Shown piece by piece: positions 58,725 through 64,000 of a stretch of DNA of 64,000 nucleotides. The stretch is from Ashinkailepas kermadecensis (taxonomy: Eukaryota; Arthropoda; Thecostraca; Neolepadidae): NCBI GenBank assembly GCA_034440615.1, contig JAOTOM010005154.1, positions 248,001 to 312,000 on the forward strand, given 5' to 3'. The position numbers were made by a program, and so were the translations under genes. Position 1 is the stretch's first letter. The number at the start of each line of letters is the position of its first letter. Below the pieces are notes generated by a model. It was not told the DNA's origin and ran no database searches. It worked only from the letters and a program-made list of their open reading frames with translations.

Positions 58725-59393
58725 ATAAGCATACATCATCAATACCTAAATGTAATATTTGTATAGGTAGTGCGAATGTTTTGCCATTATATGCGTTAGT
58801 CTGAATAATATAGAAAATATAATAATTCATTCATATTCTGAACACGATTTCAATGTCCAAAATTTGCCCTCAACACTATGCAGGAAGCAACACAACACTA
58901 TACAAATAACAAATATCTCCTTTTAGAACAGTGAAGTTGCGTACTTCACGACACGGGGTATGAAACACAATGAGCTGGGCACACAAGCAGTGACCATGTA
59001 TTTGCATCAATAATGGTTATCTTTGTTCACATTCTTAAACAATGCTACACGTTGATTCCAAACACACTCCTGTGGTGGTGCACGCTTAGTCCTCACTGTC
59101 TGCTAGCGATGCACTGATGATCACGGTCTCTTTATTCACTGTCCAAGGTTCGGCTATACACGCTGTTGTCTCGAGGCTTGTCCTGACGCGACTGGCCCTG
59201 TCGGGGCGGACAGTCGGGAGTAGGTCGCGCGTCCGTGGTGCCATAACCATAAACCACGGCCCGCGCGCCGCACATGCGACACACGCACAACAACTCCAAG
59301 ACGGCATTACTTCTGTAAAAGCTTCCTCCCAAACTGCTGCACGAGCTGTACAGTGGCATCCTTAAGTTATAACACTAAAATATGATGAGGTTA
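58725..59393. other. No gene recognised (probably intron or downstream of the 59.4-62.2 kb gene)
   Basis: Short ORFs only. The next exon of the minus-strand gene could lie here or beyond, but I cannot place it. Confidence 0.35.
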
Positions 59394-59978
59394 CTTGATG
59401 GTTCAGTTTCTCTACTTGTTGCTGTGAAAACCTATGTATGCTCCCAACACGCTGTACCATCTCATGACAATGGTGGCCTAATATGTGCAGGTACGGAGTT
59501 ACCATAGGGGCCTGGAAAAGCTCCAAGAACTCCACCATAAACATGCTGCATGCCTGCCTTACAGTATCTGCATCTTCACATTCACGTAACAATTGCAAGA
59601 CAGACAGATACCCAGAGAGAAACCTCTTCAGCTTTGACCCTCGTGCTGCACCAACACAGTTGGGCCAGCAAGAGGACGAGATCAGGAAGTGGATAATTCG
59701 ACGGCGGTCTGGGACATCACAGTTATTTATATCAATCTTCCCCTGGGTCGCAACTACCTTAGTGCGGCAAGTTATTTGCTCTTGGAGAGTGGAGGCAAAT
59801 GATGCTGCCATGCTTTCAGGAACTTCTCGGCAAATCGAGATAAAAATTTTATCCGACGTACGGAGGAATAAATGAAGATAATCAATTATGATCCTCTCTA
59901 CCGGAATGGATGGAATAAGCCATGCGCGACACACACCGGGTCTCCTTTGCCGAATCTTCGTCTCGGCTCCGACCCAGA
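59394..59978 (-). CDS. Exon of an uncharacterised gene: C-terminal part
   Basis: An open frame of ~190 codons reads IRQRRPGVCRAWLIPSIPVE, IIIDYLHLFLRTSDKI and VTPYLHILGHHCHEMVQRVG. It ends FSQQQVEKLNHQ before a good donor (CAA|GTAACC, 59394/59393). From memory these are late motifs of a dispersed, uncharacterised animal family, possibly of transposase origin. The upstream border is a problem: the nearest acceptor (59980-59979) leaves only a ~29-base gap from the previous exon, too short for a normal intron. There may be a frameshift or missing sequence. Confidence 0.55.
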
Positions 59979-60007
59979 CTTAAAGTAATTGGTCTTTTAT
60001 GCCTTAC

Positions 60008-60313
60008 AGTAGATACATGCATTGTTTGAGTTCGCATCTTTCATTCCACAAATAAGAAGCACAAACTTGTAATCGGCACATAGATAGCATAAGGTAGGTC
60101 GTCGGACACCGTCGATGACAATGCCCGTATCTTGAAGCCGACTGATTTCCTCGTTCAGATCCTTAAACACTATAGCCTGTGTATTTGCGAAATTTGTGTT
60201 GCCAGCGCTGATGCCTAGAAGCTGAGGCTGCATCTGTGATGGCGACTGCTCGTCAGGGAGACTCGGGGAGAAGTCCACGAAGCCGCGATATTTACCAACC
60301 AGTGCGCCGTCTC
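60008..60313 (-). CDS. Exon of an uncharacterised gene: central part
   Basis: Starts after an acceptor (atatttcag|GAG, 60313) and ends at a possible donor (GTAAGG at 60007). It reads DGALVGKYRGFVDFSPSL and then LCADYKFVLLICGMKDANS followed by ACIYCK. The splice to the previous exon joins KIS-G to DGA, producing the family motif ISGDGA in frame, strong evidence that the intron is real. The CxxC near the end may bind metal. Confidence 0.65.
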
Positions 60314-60604
60314 CTGAAATATGACACGGTACATCTCACCGTCAGTACTGAATGTTTGATGACGTTTACTAGCATGCACGCACGGGGACCAACATGGAAG
60401 AACGCATGTGACACGCCTGAGGAGAGCATGCTACATAAATAACCATTGTAGATACAAGCCGCCTGGGTCACTTACAGCTAATAATATTTCAGGAGCAAAA
60501 TCCAGGCAATGTTGACCTTTGTTTTTATGGTGTACTATTTCTCTGCCTGATAAATTAATTTTACCTAAGCATGTGTAAGGCATTCGGTTGAAAGACATTC
60601 ATAC

Positions 60605-60732
60605 CAGATATTTTCACACGCAGTGAATTGCCAGGTCCGTGGAACACCGATGGTTTCATGTCTGCCAGAAGATCGGGAATAGTACGTCGCGTTCCATTCT
60701 GGATCTTCTGCAACCGGATTGAAGCATTCAGT
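60605..60732 (-). CDS. Exon of an uncharacterised gene
   Basis: 128 bases between the acceptor tgatttgcag (ending 60733) and the donor G|GTATGA (60605/60604). It encodes LNASIRLQKIQNGTRRTIPD, then PSVFHGPGNSLRVKISG. The leftover single base joins in phase with the exon at 60313. An alternative donor at 60564 (TTAG|GTAA) would break the frame, so the inner donor is preferred. Confidence 0.6.
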
Positions 60733-61023
60733 CTGCAAATCATATAAATGAATTGTTAGGAATTATCGTACAAAACGAGGCATTCTGCCTGCAAATTGTA
60801 ACAAACAATTTACGTTCACAATTATTATTCGAGAAATTTCACACGATCCTACAATTGCGTTGTCTGGAAACGTGCCACACAACAGCACAATGAACAGCCA
60901 CATTAATTGTGATGGTTTATACCGGCTATTGCGGTTGTACTCGTTGGTGGTACACAATAGCAAATAGAGTGGAAATGAGTGGCGTAAAACCAAAAGCAAT
61001 TATGACTAATGTGTAGAACCTAC

Positions 61024-62175
61024 CCACTTTCTTCGCTCACGGCGAATCTTATGTGCCCTCGGAAGAATTGGTGTTAGTTCCGTGAGCTCTTGATAGCGCT
61101 TGAGGGAAATGTTGCTTCTGTCAAGAGTTCTTGACACCGCGCTCGGCGATGGTGGACTTCTGTTCTCCTTTTCTTCTTCGTAAGAAACAGTCAAACCATA
61201 CCTGGAGCCTTCGGTTCTGAGTTTAGCTTGAATTCGTCTTTTGTGTCGCGCACTGTAATTATCCGGTGGAGTGGAGCCAACTGGTCGCCCTTTTTCCGAA
61301 GTTTGGCACGGAGAGATTCATTCTCAGCGCGCAGCTTAGTCAGTTCAGAGCACATGTATGTGTGTCCACACCGAGTAGCGGAAACAGAGCCTGAGCCACT
61401 GGGGGTACAGGTGTGTGTTCCGGTCGAAGATCTGTCAAGAACAGCGTGTCGCACGACAGAACCTCCAGAGCCAACGAAGCGCGATGAGACCACAATTCCA
61501 GGGCCAACAACGCGCGGCGCTGTCTCAGCGCCGGCGATGCGAGGCTCACAGGTTCCAACGCTGACGACGCGCGGTGTGGCCGCGGCTCCAGCGACGGCGA
61601 CGCGCGGCGTGGCCGCCGCTCCAGCGACGGCGAAACGCGGCGCACCAGCGACGTGCGACGCGCTCGCGGTGGCTCCAGCGACCGCTGCGCCCGCGACGCG
61701 GGGAGCGCGGTCGCGCCTCCTGCGACGGCGACGAGCGGCACAGTCACAACCGCAGCACCAACGATGCGCGGTGTGGCCGCAGCTCCAGCACCGGTGACGC
61801 CCGGGGCAGTCATAGCTTCAGCGTCGACGACACGCGGGGTGGCCGGTGCTCCAGCGCCGGTGACGCCCGGGGCAGTCATAGTTTCAGCGTCGACGACACG
61901 CGGGGTGGCCGGTGCTCCAGCACCGGTGACGCCCGGGGCAGTCATAGCTTCAGCGTCGACAACGCGCGGCCTGGCCGCCGCTCCAGCGACGGCGACGCGC
62001 GGCGTACTCGAAGCTCCAGCGCCGACGACCTTTGGCGCGGCAGCAGCTCCGGCGCGAGCGATGCGCGGCGCGACACAGCCACAGCCCCAGTGCTAATGAC
62101 ACGCGAGGAGGCGGTAACATCTGCCGGAATTTTCCAGACAGGGCCACAACGCGACACTAAGAGCGATGAAGCCAT
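61024..62175 (-). pseudogene. N-terminal region of the same gene: 66-bp repeats, coiled coil; frames broken
   Basis: ATG at 62175 (MASSLLVSRCGPVWKIPADV). The reading then passes through a low-complexity region of 22-residue units (GVTGAGAPATPRVVDAE type, about 62080-61540), whose good frame changes at least twice. Next is a heptad-like segment, CSELTKLRAENESLRAKL (about 61360-61290). After another frame change near 61195, EEEKENRSPPSPSAVSRTLD and ELTPILPRAHKIRRER lead to a donor (TGG|GTAGGT, 61024/61023). A 2-bp CG duplication near 61710 explains one frame change. Either a pseudogene, or assembly errors in a GC-rich repeat. Linkage to the exons at 60.7 kb is inferred from position. Confidence 0.45.
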
Positions 62176-63261
62176 CTTCAGCCCGTTTTAGAAAGGCCTG
62201 CTTCTGACGCCCACCTCCACCACACTTTTTATACGCTCCGGGAAGTACGCAGACGTTCTTAAAAACAAAGCTAAATCATGATATGAGATGGAGACACGTT
62301 CATGATATGTCGCCTCAATGTAATTACAAAGGAGGTCCTTTATACCATCTTGGTTCAAACAAGCCTTTACAGCAGCAGTAATTAGCCACGACTTATTAAC
62401 TAAAACGTTTCTCTGGGCTCCAAAATTAACATATTGCATACACCACTTATACACAAATGACTGTCACACAAATCCAGCCGACATGCCATCACCCTTTTAC
62501 TGCTGCTGGCACACGACCCGTTCACGATATATGGTGACGACAAGCTCCAGTCCGTGGTGCACTTTCACCTCCGTGTACTGTCCTGCCGTCAATTCTAAGA
62601 ACCGACGGATGACCTTAAGAACTCAAGGTCCCATTGTGACCTTAATAACTTAAGGTCACAATGTTTATAATGACTGAATAGAAGTTGAAGGAATTTTGCA
62701 CCTGAATAGCAACTAACTTCATTAAATGATCTCTGCAAGATATTTTGCGAAAGCAAAGTAGTATACCTTGTAACTATATAATTTGCGGATGCACTACGTT
62801 TGACCGAGCACACGAACTGCGTACAACGGAACGTTTTGGCGCAAGGGCGCCATGTTAGCAGACAAAAACAATATTTTTCGACAGTTCTTGAATTATGCCA
62901 GGAACCCTTTAGTTTTCTTTCGGTTATTTCGGCCCCATCAATGTCCGCATTCACACTGTGTCTGACGCCTAACGTGGTCGACTCGCGCGCCAATATGGCT
63001 TATTCGCCACACCCATGGCTTGTGTGCGTACAGTCTAAACCCGTGTGTTGGGACGTTTGTCGACAACGGTAAACCGCTGTCTTGCCTCCTATACGCATGC
63101 TTATTTTCTTTAGTCCCAGGCATATATTCGCCACGCAAATATTCGCGATGAGTAGGGACATTTATGTCCTGAAGTTTGGCATCGCGAACCTGTTTGGTTT
63201 AGCGTCGTATAAGATCGCATTATGTTTTATGCAGGCGTGTGCGTGCATTTTGTGCACCAGT
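62176..63261. other. No gene recognised; possible promoter side of the minus-strand gene
   Basis: A minus-strand ORF at 62454-62188 is in frame with the ATG at 62175 but separated by a stop. No known domain. Near 62600-62660 'cttaagaactcaaggtc' and 'cttaataacttaaggtca' form a short imperfect repeat. Confidence 0.35.
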
Positions 63262-63263
63262 AC

Positions 63264-63336
<73 letters not shown>
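63262..63336. repeat. (AT)n microsatellite
   Basis: About 70 bases of AT followed by a short (ATC)n run. Confidence 0.95.
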
Positions 63337-63946
63337 AGATATATCATCATCATCATCCTTTGTTTTCCCCTAATGGCCTGCTTCAACGCTTATCACGCGA
63401 GTGTTCACATGGTATTGGAACAGGGAGAAGTAACATGCACTAGTGCGAAGGGTTGGTATGAATTGGGAAAGGGGTTTCATGCCTTGATTTATCTATGCTA
63501 TTTGATCTGAGAAACAATCTCGGTGTGCTCGAATTATCTGGTTATTGTTACAGACAGTTCGGAACAGTATGGCATTGTGAAGTCAATTTAGCTATGGTCC
63601 AATATAAATTTTCAGAATATTGGTGGCACTGAAATTCACCCGGTCCACTTTCGCTGGGGCGAAATATCCCAGAACGACTTTGGTTCCGGGACGTGCATTC
63701 TACTGACTCGGTGGAGCATTACTTATGCTGCCAATGTTGCAATGAAACGTGCACAAAGAGTTTGGATATATCTGTTATATTTCGTTCCAAGCAGTGCAAA
63801 TTTACAGCGTCTGAATGTAAACGAAGTTGGATGGGATCCGCTTGAATTAATGTTCTGATCTGTACATAAATCAGAATAGCTTGCCTGCCATACGATGAGC
63901 AGTATATGCAATACTATAATGCTGTAAACTATACAATAAACATGAA

Positions 63947-63949
<3 letters not shown>
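63337..63949. other. No gene recognised
   Basis: Unique-looking sequence. Confidence 0.4.
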
Positions 63950-63989
<40 letters not shown>

Positions 63990-64000
63990 TATATATATAT
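63950..64000. repeat. (CA)n then (AT)n at the window edge
   Basis: Perfect CA at 63950-63987 continuing into AT that runs off the window. Confidence 0.95.

Noticed and set aside
61228..62191. Plus-strand Ala/Thr/Arg ORFs of 147-205 codons
   Set aside because: They are mirror readings of the 66-bp repeats; the recognisable downstream exons and splice sites are on the minus strand.

Overview
This window looks like repeat-dominated nuclear DNA from an invertebrate animal, most plausibly an arthropod. That placement is an inference from the mix of elements: RNase H-bearing I/Jockey-type LINEs, CR1-type LINEs, Penelope-like elements, a Gypsy LTR element, several tRNA-derived SINEs, and abundant (AT)n, (CA)n and (CT)n tracts. 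Nothing is prokaryotic: there are no operons, Shine-Dalgarno signals or CRISPR. I find no intact host gene. Two minus-strand regions (about 45.0-45.7 kb and 59.4-62.2 kb) carry exons or fragments of uncharacterised animal protein families.

Layout. 0-12.5 kb: CR1 fragments, a ~152-bp satellite split by a tRNA-derived SINE, a 1.1-kb fold-back palindrome built of 16-bp sub-repeats, a second SINE type and minisatellites. 13-15.2 kb: about 61 copies of a 35-bp minisatellite with local 175-bp higher-order structure. 15-27 kb: microsatellites, a 91-bp tandem repeat, a short LINE insertion with a perfect 14-bp target-site duplication (TSD), and a head-to-head pair of hammerhead-like motifs between two (AT)n arrays. 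27.5-31.4 kb: a decayed Jockey/I-like LINE ending near a second copy of the first SINE. 33.4-41.5 kb: a Penelope-like element (PLE) bounded by ~580-bp inverted arms, with a complete but mutated 6.0-kb Gypsy element inside it. 42-43.5 kb: CpG-rich minisatellites. 45-47 kb: one uncharacterised gene fragment and a second PLE fragment bounded by a 39-bp inverted repeat. 47.7-49.7 kb: a CR1-like LINE with the longest uninterrupted ORF (555 codons). 51.4-56.9 kb: a near full-length I-like LINE split by a CR1 insertion whose removal restores the reading frame. 57.5-58.7 kb: a degenerate ~180-bp repeat carrying a 51-bp LINE-tail insertion, then a third SINE type. 59.4-62.2 kb: a multi-exon gene or gene remnant. 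The rest is low-complexity DNA.

The recurring themes are nested insertion and inverted duplication. At least six repeat systems here end in, or consist of, inverted copies of themselves. Most disabling changes in the Gypsy element are single stop codons of the CGA-to-TGA or CAG-to-TAG kind, which fits transition decay rather than rearrangement.
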